64,000 nt of DNA from assembly GCA_007922305.1 (NCBI GenBank), contig ML677373.1:10776127-10840126 (forward strand), written 5' to 3'. The stretch comes from Dermatemys mawii (lineage: Eukaryota; Chordata; Testudines; Dermatemydidae). Positions 11,725 to 22,145 of the stretch are shown piece after piece; the first letter of the stretch is position 1; each line of letters opens with the position of its first letter. The notes under the pieces were generated by a model. That model made no database searches, was not told the DNA's origin, and was given only the letters and a program-made list of their open reading frames with translations. Made by a program: the position numbers and the translations under genes.

Positions 11725-12976
11725 CTAGGGAGAAAAAGCAAGTCTGCTTTTTAGGCTGTCTATACGACGAGCCAGGGTGTGATTCCCCTGCTCAAGTATT
11801 CATCCAACCTCTCATTGTGCTAGTGCTCGGAGAAATGGCAGTGTAGCCGCAGTAGCGTGGATAGCAGCAGTAAAGGCACAGCTGCGCTGTGCTGAGTGCA
11901 ACCCTTCCTGAAATTGTCCTGACTGGCTCCTTTCCTGGAGCATGTGCAGTCATCCTCTTGCTGAACTGTCTGAAACACCTAGGCAAGGTGCTCTGAGCAG
12001 TAAGGGAACGTCAGCCCTTGTGGGTTACACAGAAGGAACTGCGCCCTTGAGTGGCATCAGCTCCCCATTCTGGCTGTGTCAGAAGAGAGTCAGGGAGAAG
12101 AACAGACTTGCAGAGCTGGAATGGGTCTTGGGCCCTGCAGGGAGTGAGGTGAAATTAGAGGAGGCCAGCAGGAGAGCAAGAGAAGTCTCAGCTTCAGGAC
12201 AGTCCTGCTTTAGGTGGGAGCCTAGGTCGCCCAGCCTTCGGCTAAAGTGGGACTTCTTGTTGGGCCATACAGTCTCCTCCAGAAGTGTCCATGGGACCCT
12301 CCATTCCTGAAATTACAAGCAGAGCCATGGTGATAGCTGAGAGCTCCAATGTCTTCAAAGTGAAAGAGTTGGCAGGTGAAGCATTTAAAATTTCCCATAT
12401 GGATTATGCCAGAGCAAAACCTCAGTGTCCCCCATCCCACTAGCTGACTGGGGTCTCCTGACTATGTGCTGACTCCTCCAAGGATAAATAAAATCTTTCC
12501 CTGGCACTACAGGCTGCAGAATCTTACATCCATGCATGGAAACATCTCTAAGTGGGCAGCAGCTGATCACTGGTGCCACCGATCAAGTGCATTCAGGAGA
12601 ACACAGGTCAATGTAAGAGGGCTATGCTAGGAAACTAGTCACAGCTTTTACTGGAGTGGTGTTACTGCTCTACGATGATGCTGGAAGAATGTCTAGTGTT
12701 AAGGTTAGAGATAAATGCATGTTCTTGGGGCTTACGGTGCCACGGTCTCCCCCAAACAAATGCTAACCAATCTCCATTCTGACATGGAAGTAGACACCAC
12801 CGTAATACAAGGCTCTTTGCACTGATAGACCCTCTAATACAGATTTTCTTCTGGTGCCATTTGTAGCCCATGACCTTTCTCTATCTCTTGTCTGGAGACG
12901 CTGAATCCAGCAGCCCACAGAAAAATATACCTAAAGGAGGGTGCCGGGCTGGCACGCAGACCCTCACTGCCCTTAC
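11725..12976 (-). other. MGAT5B: MGAT5B intron, 1252 bases
   Basis: Intron between the exons at 12977-13147 and 11560-11724. About 11755-11890 resembles a decayed copy of the element whose ends read gtctacact, seen better preserved near 57257-57771. Nothing else is recognised. Confidence 0.8.
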
Positions 12977-13147
12977 CTGCACTCTGGGCGGTGGCTTTGA
13001 GGAAGGCATGGCTGCTGTCTGATTTCTCCAAGGCAGTGGCGGACAAAACCACTCAACTTCGCTGAGGTAGATAAGGAACGAGCATTCCGTGCCGTCCACA
13101 CCAAAAAATGCATAGCAGGGGTCAGACGTCCACCTGGCCCTCATCCA
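12977..13147 (-). CDS. MGAT5B: MGAT5B internal coding exon (highly conserved core segment)
   Basis: A 171-base exon of exactly 57 codons, phase 0 at both ends. Seen: WMRARWTSDPCYAFFGVDG, then TECSFLIYLSEVEWFCPPLP and the sequon RNQT. This is one of the most conserved stretches shared by MGAT5 and MGAT5B, with three cysteines (DPCY, TECS, WFCP). The tail after RNQTAA (MPSSKPPPRVQ) is proline-rich and more variable. The acceptor is CTTGCAG and the donor GTAAGG (12971-12976). The reading frame runs on past the donor into intron, so the splice match and family alignment decide the end. Confidence 0.96.
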
Positions 13148-14064
13148 CTGCAAGCCAGGCAAAGACACAGGTTAACGGGGTGAGCTCTGCAAACCCCACA
13201 GCTGGAGAACTGTGCTTCGCGCATCTTGTGCAGAAATCTAAGGATGCTCTTATTCCATGGAGATAACGCTAGGTGGCCACTGTGAACCCTGTCACATGCA
13301 ACCTTCTGGACCTTTCTACGTGGAACCTTGGGGGCAGGGGGAATAAAATGGAAGGAGACCCACAAAGACTTATACTTCCCACATCAAACAGCACTACTGG
13401 CTCACTTCTAAATATGGGCCTGACCGGTGAACTGACCTCCAGGTTTCATAAACTCTGGGAGAATGGAGAGCCGAGAAGACAGAGATCTACTAGACTTCCC
13501 AGAGAGTGATTTTGCATGCAAGAGAATAAACACAGGACCTCAATGCTTCTCTCTCATCCTCTAGAATTTGCTTGTGCCAGCCTCTTTCTAAATTTAGCTA
13601 CATTTGGGAGATAGGTCTCCATGCCCAATATTTAAAAGTCACCAATCATCCAGACAGGAGATCGCATTACTGCTTTGGCAATTAAATTACACTCAAAATT
13701 TAACCCAGGCATGGAAGAAGATGGAAAGAAACGATGCTTAGCGCTGGGAGAATGGAGAATGTAACTGTGCTATTCTATTAATAAGTTCTTGAATATTTGT
13801 CACGTGGACTCAGCAAGGCATAATTTTAAGTGCAGTCTGAAGTAGGAGGCTGGGCGAGCTTTTAATTAATTCATGTAAAAAGTTACTGTCTGCCAAAGCA
13901 GCATCCTGCCCCAGGCCAACTGCCAAAGCTATGCTCAGGTGCAGAGAGCAAGTTGTGTTAACAGCTGAGACCAGTGTCACATTACCTTAATGAGATACAA
14001 TGTCCTTTGTGATGCCTAATAATTTCCCAGACACTCAATAATGCTCCAGATTTAAAATAAATAT

Positions 14065-14082
14065 TATATATATATATATATA
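14065..14082. repeat. (TA)n microsatellite
   Basis: Nine uninterrupted TA units. Confidence 0.95.
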
Positions 14083-14352
14083 AAAATAATGGTTCTTTCC
14101 CTTAAATGGCTTCATGCTTAAATAATTCACCAAGAAATAAAGGCAGGGCCATATTAACCATGGAAACCCACTGGGCTGTAGACAAAGGATGCCCATCTCT
14201 TTGTCCACTCTCAATGAGTTGTTTTGTTCTGTGCTCTTCCTCCACAACACATGCACCACATGCTCTGCTGCCTGATCCTCTAGCACACTCTGAATGGGAG
14301 CATTATGTTCTCTCCTGTGTGAAGGGAAACTGAGCCGGATATAAGTTTACAC

Positions 14353-14355
<3 letters not shown>

Positions 14356-14389
<34 letters not shown>

Positions 14390-14397
14390 TCAGCAGC
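14356..14397. repeat. (GA)n microsatellite
   Basis: About 21 uninterrupted GA units. Confidence 0.97.
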
Positions 14398-15191
14398 CAT
14401 TTCCTAAACCATCTACTCTTTGGATTGCTGTCTCTCCAGTTCTACCCTGGCAACTGCCTTACACAGTTGCCAACTTTCACAATAAGCTAAAAATCAAGCT
14501 AATCCCATTTCAAAACAAGGCCAAAACCAGCCAATCCCTATGAACCCCACACTCTATGTGACTAGATTCTCCCAGCGTGCAGCCTGGGACTGCAGTGGGC
14601 CTGCTGTACACCCCGACTCTCTCTCACACTTGCCCCTGCTTGCCAGAAGGCGATCAAAAAAAGAAGCAACAAGCTACAACAAGCAACAAGCCAAAAACTA
14701 GCCAACAAGCAACTCACAAGCCAATTAAGCCAAAAAGAAGCCCAATTTCTGCATCTGTTTTGCAGGTTTAGTTTGTCTGTTGCTTTGTTGCCATTGGCAA
14801 TGGCTTCCATCCAGGTTTAAATTTTTGCCCCAACCATTAAGACCTATTTTTAGAGGACAGTGGTGGAAAAAAATTAACTCGTCAGGCCCTGAAGTACAGT
14901 AGAAGATGCTGCTCTCCATAGCATTATGAAAATCACTACTTATAAGGATACCATCCCCATTGGGAACTGGTGATCTGATCCCAGGAAGAGAGTTCACAAT
15001 TTTATTAATAAAAATGGGGATGAACCGAGTCTGCACCTAATGGGAAAGAAGATCTCTATCCCTTCCTAGCTGGCATTGGGTAAGAGGGTTGTTAGGATGG
15101 AAATGGCACCTCTCGCAGTCCCTGGCTTTCTCCTGACCAGAGGAAACCACCTCAAAATCAGTTTGTGTGTGTCTGCTGTGAGATGACTCAC

Positions 15192-15265
15192 CTCCACTTT
15201 TCCAGAGCAGTCAGGGTATTTGGGGTCCCTGGGCACCTCACACTGGTCCCGTCTGCCTTCTGTCA
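15192..15265 (-). CDS. MGAT5B: MGAT5B internal coding exon (short, start of lumenal core)
   Basis: A 74-base exon made of two bases completing Val and 24 codons. Seen: TEGRRDQCEVP and then YPDCSGKVE, matching the family pattern RRDQCE...YPDCSGKV. The two cysteines are probably part of the disulphide network of the GT18 lumenal domain (family knowledge plus inference). The acceptor is TTTCCACAG and the donor GTGAGT (15186-15191). It ends on a complete codon, so the next exon opens in phase 0 with Trp, giving GKVE|WMRARW as in the family. The exon is too short to stand out by ORF length and rests on splice signals, phase and protein match. Confidence 0.94.
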
Positions 15266-15719
15266 CTGTGGAAAGAGAATTCAGATACAGGGAGAAGGAG
15301 AAAACTTTTAGAGTAGCGAAAACTCTAGAACTTAGGGAGCAGGAAACTGATCTGTGGTCAAGGTTTGCCATTCAGTTTTCACCACCCAAAAATCAATCCT
15401 TTCAACTTGATGCCATTGAGCAGCTGTTAGTGGTGCATGTGCCAAAGCAACAAGCTTCCTCTAAAACATCCTGCCAGCTTGAATGAGCCAGAGTGAAACC
15501 TGTGGAGTAGGGAAATATCCACATGCTGTTATACCCCCTTATAGAATCACTAGCATTTATTGGAACACTGCTCCAAGTACAAGCTCCAGCACAGAGACAG
15601 AACTGATTGTCCTGCTAAAACCCCCAGAGCAGATACAACAACATATGTTTTTGTCTTCTATGTTTTTAACACTGAGATAAAGATACAGCACCACCTGTTG
15701 GTGGAGTTGCATTACAATA

Positions 15720-15850
15720 CCCACTTTCCAGAGAGAGAAACTGAGGCACAGAGTGGTAAAGTGACTTGGTCACACAGGAAGGGTAGTAGGAGCCAGAAGT
15801 CCTGACTTGCAGTTCCTGCTCTAAATGCTAGATCACATTTCCCTTATATT
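15720..15850 (+). repeat. MIR-like SINE fragment
   Basis: Contains agaaactgaggcacagagtg, gtgacttggtcacacagg and gccagaagtcctgactt, in the order of the MIR core and tail. Confidence 0.7.
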
Positions 15851-17229
15851 GGCTTTTTTTTTTTGGTTGAGGTTGATGCTTCTGTTGGCTCATATATCTG
15901 CTGTTCTTTCAGCCCAAATTCCAGGGCATTTTCTAGCGGGGGAACAACTCCACTTCCAGATCCAACCTCTGATCACTCCCTGCACATTCTTTTAATAATC
16001 TGTAAATAGGCTTCTGTATCTAAGGCTGTACAAGACAGCCTTCCGGGCACAAACTGTAAAATTGCAACCAACAGTCCCACTGAGCTGTCAAATACAGAGC
16101 TCGTCCCTGGGGCTAGTGCTGCCAAACATTCAGGTCAATTTGTGCTCTCAGAATAGCTTACACACACAGAGACTGGGAGTTCTGAAACAGGCCCTGACAA
16201 ACAACTCATTGTGAGTGTAAATCACCGGACCTCCAGTAGGACAAATGCACATTAGCAACCTGCCTAGAGAGAGGCCACTGAACTAACTAATGATGTTATT
16301 AGAGCTGGATATATTTTAACTACAGCTGGGTCCAAAGAAGCAATGTGCACTCTCTTTACGCTTTGGGCTTGGGGTTTGGGTTCATGGCACAATTGGGACT
16401 GATATCCAGATTTGTAGCCTATGCTGCCAAAATCTTCCAAGCTGTTCTTGCAAGATTTAAGCCCCAAAGGTAGAAATGATCTTGGGGAATTTCTGACGTC
16501 TTGAATTATAGAAGTCTCGAGAGACAAGCTGTTCTCATATTTCAGCATTATCTGAAGCAGAAATTCGGCCCCTTCTGGTTTTGGATACAACAATCTATCT
16601 ATCAAGGTTTTTATATTGACACCCCTCTTTGCAGGTCACTGAGGACTTTCCAAATATTAAAAATAGCAACAGTAATCTCCTTTCTTCCTTCCCCAGTAGG
16701 TAGGAATAAAACACTTGAGGCGGGAAGTGGGGGTACTTATAATGTGAAGGTTAGACTGAAACTGTGTTTGATATTTAATTCTGAGTGTGATTAGATCCAT
16801 GGTCATTCCTACCCCTTGTGGAACTGAATTCCACAGACTAGGTTTTGCTCCTCTGAAGTTCTGTCTCCTGCATGCTCAAGTCTCCCTCTATTGGGTGATT
16901 AAGTAGACCGTCATTGTTGTGAGAGACCATGGCCTCTTCAATACAGTTTCCCTTCCCAGAATTCCTTGCTGCAAGCCTGTAAAGCCTACAGATCTCATCA
17001 GCCCTGGGAACTACAACTCCCAGAATTTCCCAAACGAGGCCCTAATCCAGGAACAGGGCAGAGTTGGACCTGAACCTCTTCCAAAAGGGCCACCTAACTT
17101 TTTGGGTCTGTCTACACTCTGAGCTAGGGATGTGATTCCCAGCTCGCATACACATACTTGCACTAGCTCTCATCTGAGCTAGTGGTAGCCCAGGCAGCAG
17201 CAGCATAGCCTACTGCCCTAAATAGGTAC

Positions 17230-17854
17230 TGTGACACAGCATGGCCAAAGAGCAGCAGGAGAGTGTTAGAGGGAAGCCTTATTCCCTGTAGAGGGAAGCA
17301 AGTTTACTAGAAGTTGGTTGGAGCACCTGGAGCCAATTAAGGCACCTGAAGCCAATTAGAGTAACTGAAGCCAGGCACATGATAAAAACCCCCTGCTTCA
17401 ATCAGTGAGTTTGAAAGGAGTTAGAGCAGAGAGCAGTTTGAAGGAGTTGGAGCAGAGAGCAGTTTGAAGGAGTGAGAGCAGAGAGCAGTTTGGAGGAAAG
17501 CAGAGGAGAGTTTGAAGAAGTGCTGCGGTGAGCTAAGAAGACCCAGACCATAGGTAAAGAGACACCTGGCTTGTGCAGAGAGAGGGCAGGAGGCCCCACA
17601 AGCTGAAGGGTAGGAGAGGGAAGTAGCCCAGGGGAAGGAATAGCTAGTTCAAGTAGTTTACTGCTATCCTGAGGGCCCCTGGGCTGGGACCCGGAGTAGG
17701 GGGTGGGCCCAGGTCCCTCCCTCTCCATTCCCCTACTCTAGGATACTAGTGGGGCAGTTAATACCTTGTTCAAAGGCAGGAAATGGTGCCCTGAACCCCC
17801 CAAAAGAAGAAAAAGCACGGGACCCATCATAATAGTGCAGGCAAATTTGCCACA
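17230..17854 (+). mobile_element. Solo LTR (625 bases) with 4-base target duplication
   Basis: Begins TGTGACACAG and ends TTTGCCACA, so it has the TG...CA termini of LTR elements. gtac lies immediately on both sides (17226-17229 and 17855-17858). A TATA-like gataaaaac lies near 17381. Just downstream, 17410-17488 is a 26-27 base motif repeated three times (tttgaaggagttggagcaga in one unit) plus a partial fourth. No internal retroviral genes are present, so this looks like a recombined solo LTR. Which strand it is read from is inferred from the TATA-like box. Confidence 0.72.
17410..17488. repeat. Tandem 26-27 base subrepeat inside the LTR
   Basis: Three near-identical units with gcagagagcag, plus a degraded fourth unit after 17488. 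Its position near the TATA-like box would suit a promoter-proximal repeat (inference). Confidence 0.9.
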
Positions 17855-19614
17855 GTACCCACAGAGTTCACGTGCATTTGTACTCGGGGCAACGACCTTA
17901 AGCCATTGCTGCTGCAGCCCGTGGCACTGCAGCTGCATGACTATTTTTAGTGTGCTAACTGGATGAGAGCTGGTGCACGTATGTGTAAATGAGCTGGGAG
18001 TCACCCCATCTAGCTCTGACTCTAGCTGTTCTGCTAGATAGATGATTTTGGTGTTGTGGGCTCCTGTTAATTAGGAAGCCATCAGAGATGGCCAACTCAT
18101 TTCTCACCTAGCAGCTGTCAGATGGTAACACTACTGACCTGGATCAAATTTGGACTGCCATCCATTATTTATAAGCCAAAGAGTAAAGAGAAGAAACAAG
18201 ATGGGGGTGCAATAAGATATGTATATCGTGCTCCAATTGCTTTCCTTAACATGCTGCCAACACCCAGGCAATTACTCACGCTGTTAATGTTAAATAAGGT
18301 CTCTGCTGCCCCTGTTCATTAGGAATCCTGGCTCCATAATACAGATGGGCATTAAACATTGATATTAAGACATGAAGAGACAATATTTTACTGCCTCATC
18401 TACACCTCTCCTGGTGTCAGGGGGCCAGTCGGGGCTGTTCAGAATATTGAGCTTCCATGGCTGGAGGAAGAAATATTATATTAGCAGGATGATAAATATT
18501 TCATACTCCGGGGACAGGCCGAGGAAGCCAGCACTGATATACTCTTGTGCCCACCACGTTAATCTTGTTTTTTTTTTAATCAAGCGCATTTGCAATTTCT
18601 AAAGATCTGGTTTCGATTCAGCAAGGCAACAACTCCAGCTTCAAGAAAAGACGAAGGGGCGACAGTGTGACATGCAGTGATCCTGGCTTGCTTTGTTGAA
18701 AGGTGTTTATTGAGAAGATCACTGCAAGACCCAGGCAGATCATCACCCTTCTAGGGAAAGCTCTTGCCTCATCCTCCCTCTCTGCTCCTTCCTGCTCATG
18801 GAAGCTCTTTTGAGCTCTGCCCCTTGGAGCTGAGCAGCATCGGGAGCAGGGCTTTACAGCATCTCTTGCAAGCCCCACTACCACCAAACAGCTCAGTCAG
18901 CTGGGCTTCAGATGCTTCTATTCCTTCAGATTGCTGCCCCCACCAACTGCAGACGGATGGCCCAGTGGATGTTCTAGATGAAATCCTCAGCTGGCTCCAC
19001 TTGGCCAGCTAGGGTTTAGAACAGAAGTACAGGCCAGGTCTCTTTGTCTACTGGTTCCTGGTGATATCGGTTCTCCAGAAAAAACCAAGACAAATGGGGG
19101 AGTTCTAGGGGTGCCAACTGGAATTTGCATTATGGCAGGAAGGAGGGAGAGAGCTAAAGAAAGGAAGAAGGGGAAAAAAGGAATGAATGAGCTTAAAAAC
19201 AAGGATGTAAGTGCTTACTCTCAGATACAAGACAAGGGTTTTGTATTGTGTCTACCGGGGATTATTGTTTTAGGTAGATTAATACAAAATAAATGCATTA
19301 TAGCTGCTGGATTAAAAATGCCAATAAATGGCAGTGGAAGCACAATAATCCACTCCAGGAGGTGCATTTGCCAGCCCATGTACACCCTTCAGGAGTGTGC
19401 TGTGGTATAAATTGCAGCAGAGTTCCTTAGCACACCAGGGTGCATGTAAAGGAGCTTATGAACCTGCACCATGTCATGTGTTAGTGTTTACTTAGAAAAC
19501 GGCTTTGCAATTCCGAATATTGGTGTGACAAGCCACCATCATGGTCAACACCCTGGGGATTGAATCAGGAACCTCCAAAACTGAAAGTGTAAACTGCTAC
19601 AGGTTGGGCTAACA

Positions 19615-20476
19615 CAGGGGTGGGCAAATTTTTCGGCCTGAGGGCCACATCTAGTTTGCGAAATTATATCGAGGGCTGGGCAGGGAAGGCCTTGCCCCCA
19701 ATCCAGCCCCCTCCCACTTCCTGCCCCCTGACTGCCCCCTGAGAATCCCTGACCCATCCAACCCCACCACTTTGTCCCCTGACTGCCCCTTCCACAGACC
19801 CCTAACCACCTCCCAGGACCTGACTCCCCACCCAATTCCCCTGCTCCCTGTCCCCTGACTGCCACAACCCTGATCCACCTTCCCACCCCCAACCACCCCA
19901 GAATCGCACCCCAACCTACCCACCCTACTCCCTGACTGCCCCCTCCAAAGCCCCCACCACCACCCTGGAACCCCTCCCCATTCTCCCTTACCATAGCTGC
20001 TGGGGGGGTGGAGCATGCAGCCCTGACCCCCAGAGCTCTGCCTGCACAGGGTATCTCCGGGGGAGAGGGAGAGTGCACAGCCCCGGCTCCCAGAGCTCTG
20101 CCTGTGCGGCGTCGCTCTGGGAGAGGGGCCAGTGGGCAGCCCCAGCCCCCAGAGCGCTCCCTGCATGGCGCGGCTCTGGGGGAGGGGCGAGCACGCAGCC
20201 CAGGCCCCCAGAGCACTGCCCCTGTGGCGTGGCTCCAGGGGAGGGGCGAGCACGCAGCCCCGGGCCCCCTAGGGCGCTCCCCGCGCAGCTCCAGGGGAGG
20301 AGCCAGCGGGCAGCCCCGGCCCCCAGAGCGCTGCTCCTGCGGCGCGGCTCTGGGGGAGGGGCAAGCGCTGCCCCTGAGGCGCGGCTCGGGAGGAGGGCAC
20401 AGCCTCCTGCCGTGGGCCGGATGGGATGGTCTCGCAGGCCGGATGTGGCCCGCGGGCCATGGTTTGCCCACCCCTG
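19615..20476. mobile_element. hAT-type non-autonomous element, 862 bases, 8-base target duplication
   Basis: Ends are caggggtgggcaaa and its complement tttgcccacccctg, typical of hAT elements. The flanking duplication ggctaaca is perfect (19607-19614 and 20477-20484). The interior from about 20000 to 20400 is GC-rich, with an imperfect repeat of about 60 bases built on cccagagcgct and gcggctctgggggagggg. Long open frames on both strands here (308, 200, 195 and 171 codons) are a by-product of this composition, not genes. Confidence 0.88.
20020..20400. repeat. GC-rich imperfect tandem repeat inside the hAT element
   Basis: About five to six units of roughly 60 bases, each with a cagcccc...cccagagc half and a ctctgggggagggg half. 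It is CpG-rich and could be mistaken for a CpG-island promoter. Confidence 0.75.
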
Positions 20477-20639
20477 GGCTAACATGTCAAAGTTTGCTAA
20501 TGGGAACTGTAACAGACTTGTTTCCTCTGAAGAACAGGCAGAGAGAGGAACCTATAACATGTTCACCGGCGGTTTATATCAGCACTAGCACATAGTGCTT
20601 CACTCTTTAATCCCCAAAGTCTCTTAGGCTCTATCCTAG

Positions 20640-20765
20640 TCTATTATTTCCATTGTACAGGTAGAAAAATGGAAGTAGAGAGGTTAAATGACTTGTCCAA
20701 GGGCACCCAATGAGTCCAACTGGCTATCAGAGGAGTGATCTCACACCCACATCTGTAGCACCCAG
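20640..20765 (+). repeat. MIR-like SINE fragment
   Basis: Shows tagagaggttaaatgacttg, tccaagggcaccca and a tail near catctgtagcaccc. Confidence 0.6.
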
Positions 20766-20896
20766 TAAGTTTGGATTTTTTTTCTTATTTTTGCTAGATG
20801 CAAGTTAGCCATCTCAGATAAAATACACCACCACCACCGATTTTTGGTCCAGAATGTGAATTGAACCACAGTGAATAATTTCAGAGATTTGAAATA

Positions 20897-21084
20897 CAAT
20901 GGGACCCCGGAATACCGCGGCCCGCTATAGCGCAAATCCGCTTATAGCGTGGTGCGCGGCTAGCTCCCGATGTCGGCGGTGACCGCTGCTTTGATGCGCG
21001 GAACCCCACAATACCGCGACCCCGCCATTATTGCGATCGGGTTTTTTTGGATCCCAATCCTCACGGTATTGCGGGGTCCCTCTG
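20897..21084. mobile_element. Tigger/pogo-like MITE, 188 bases, TA target duplication
   Basis: Ends caatgggaccccggaatacc and its imperfect complement ggtattgcggggtccctctg are flanked by TA (20895-20896 and 21085-21086), as in Tc1/mariner-pogo elements. The interior is CpG-rich with gcttatagcg. No transposase is encoded. Confidence 0.8.
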
Positions 21085-22032
21085 TATTCTGATACGTTTC
21101 CTCCATGTTTTTCATTTTTTCTGTGCCTCTGCATTTCCGGCTTTTGGCCAGGCCCAGATCCAGATGGAGCTATGCCCACATCCCACAAGACAGAATGTTT
21201 CACTTGGGGTCAGGAGAAGATGGCTCTGAGGATCAACACTAGGAAAAACCGTAGTTTAATTCTGGACAGCTCACTAGTAATTGAAAGCAACTAATGCTCA
21301 GTTGACACTATATAACTGTGATAGACATCTTAGAAATACCCAAGACAGAGATGCCTAGCACCTGTTCAGAAAGTGAGAAATGAGCTGGGGGTCTTGGTCC
21401 AGTCCCTCCTGGACAGGTATCCACTACACCAATTACTGCCCTCTAGCATAGAAAATAAGGCCAAGATTTCAAAAGTGCCTCAGTTTTTGAGACACGTTAA
21501 AGGATCTGCTTTTTGAAAATCTGCCCCCTTTAAAAGTTATTTCAAGTTGGGCCTCCAAAAAATGAGACCCAAGTCACTATTCCCTTTGGAAAACCACAGC
21601 CCACATCTTGACTGAACTATGCAGACTGAACGCCTCTTCCAGATCTATCTCCGGTTTCGTCAATTGAGGGTTGAGGCACACTGATGATGCAATACGTGCA
21701 TTCAGCACTCCTCTGGCCAGTGCTGCTCTTATTCTGGAAATCCCCATATTTCACTAGCACTACATTTACACTGAGCCAGACTTAAGTAGAAGCAGGAATC
21801 TTGCCAAACAGCCCATTTTTGTGAGATATCCAGCCTAATTTTGCAGACACAAGTAATTTGGGTAACTTCAGCTCAGCATCCAAATTCCTGGATTCGTACC
21901 CAAACCTATTGTGGTTGGCTTGTTTCTATTTTTTTCCTACAACATCTGTACAGCATTTAATTGTTCCTGAGCGTGTGAACCTGTCCAGCATATAGAATCA
22001 GTGAAGGGGCAGAAACGTCAGGGCACTCTTAC

Positions 22033-22145
22033 CTTTCCCATTCATGAGGCTGTTCTGGAGAATCTGATCTACTTTCACTGCAATGTCAGAGACATTCTGA
22101 GCAATAGCTTGGATCCTCTCCATCAAACCTGCCGCTGGCTGGAAC
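22033..22145 (-). CDS. MGAT5B: MGAT5B internal coding exon (stem)
   Basis: Second visible MGAT5B exon, 113 bases: one base completing Arg, 37 codons, then G of a split Val codon. Seen: AGLMERIQAIAQNVSDIAVK followed by VDQIL, which agrees almost residue for residue with the vertebrate MGAT5B stem as I recall it. NVS is an N-glycosylation sequon. The acceptor is TTTTGCAG and the donor GTAAGA (22027-22032). The phase joins cleanly to the exon at 39823-39967 (AG+G = Arg) and to the exon at 15192-15265 (G+TG = Val). The C-terminal part (NSLMNGK) is less conserved, as expected for a linker before the catalytic region. Confidence 0.95.

Larger units (their letters stand above)
13148..15191 (-). other. 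MGAT5B: MGAT5B intron, 2044 bases
   Basis: Intron between the exons at 15192-15265 and 12977-13147. It holds a TA run (14065-14082), a GA microsatellite (14356-14397) and a low-complexity caagc-rich stretch (about 14650-14745). A unique, repeat-free block lies at 13560-14040. Confidence 0.85.
17101..18025. mobile_element. Decayed TIR element of the gtctacact family, interrupted by a solo LTR
   Basis: The left half (17101-17229) begins with ctgtctacactctgagctag and includes gatgtgattcccagctcg. The right half (17855-18025) contains the inverted counterpart gagctgggagtcacccc. An LTR sits between them. The outer end on the right is decayed, so its limit is approximate. Confidence 0.55.
15266..22032 (-). 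other. MGAT5B: MGAT5B intron, 6767 bases
   Basis: Intron between the exons at 22033-22145 and 15192-15265. It carries MIR-like fragments, a solo LTR inside an older element (17101-18025), a GC-rich hAT element (19615-20476) and a Tigger-like MITE (20897-21084). 18120-18600 and 21300-21990 show nothing I can name. Confidence 0.85.

Noticed and set aside
20000..20460. CpG-island promoter
   Set aside because: The CpG-rich block is wholly inside a hAT element and no gene start is nearby.
19545..20471. 308-codon minus-strand open frame and overlapping frames of about 200 codons on both strands
   Set aside because: It lies inside a hAT element with a perfect target duplication and is built from a CpG-rich tandem repeat. 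Open frames on both strands are a composition effect.
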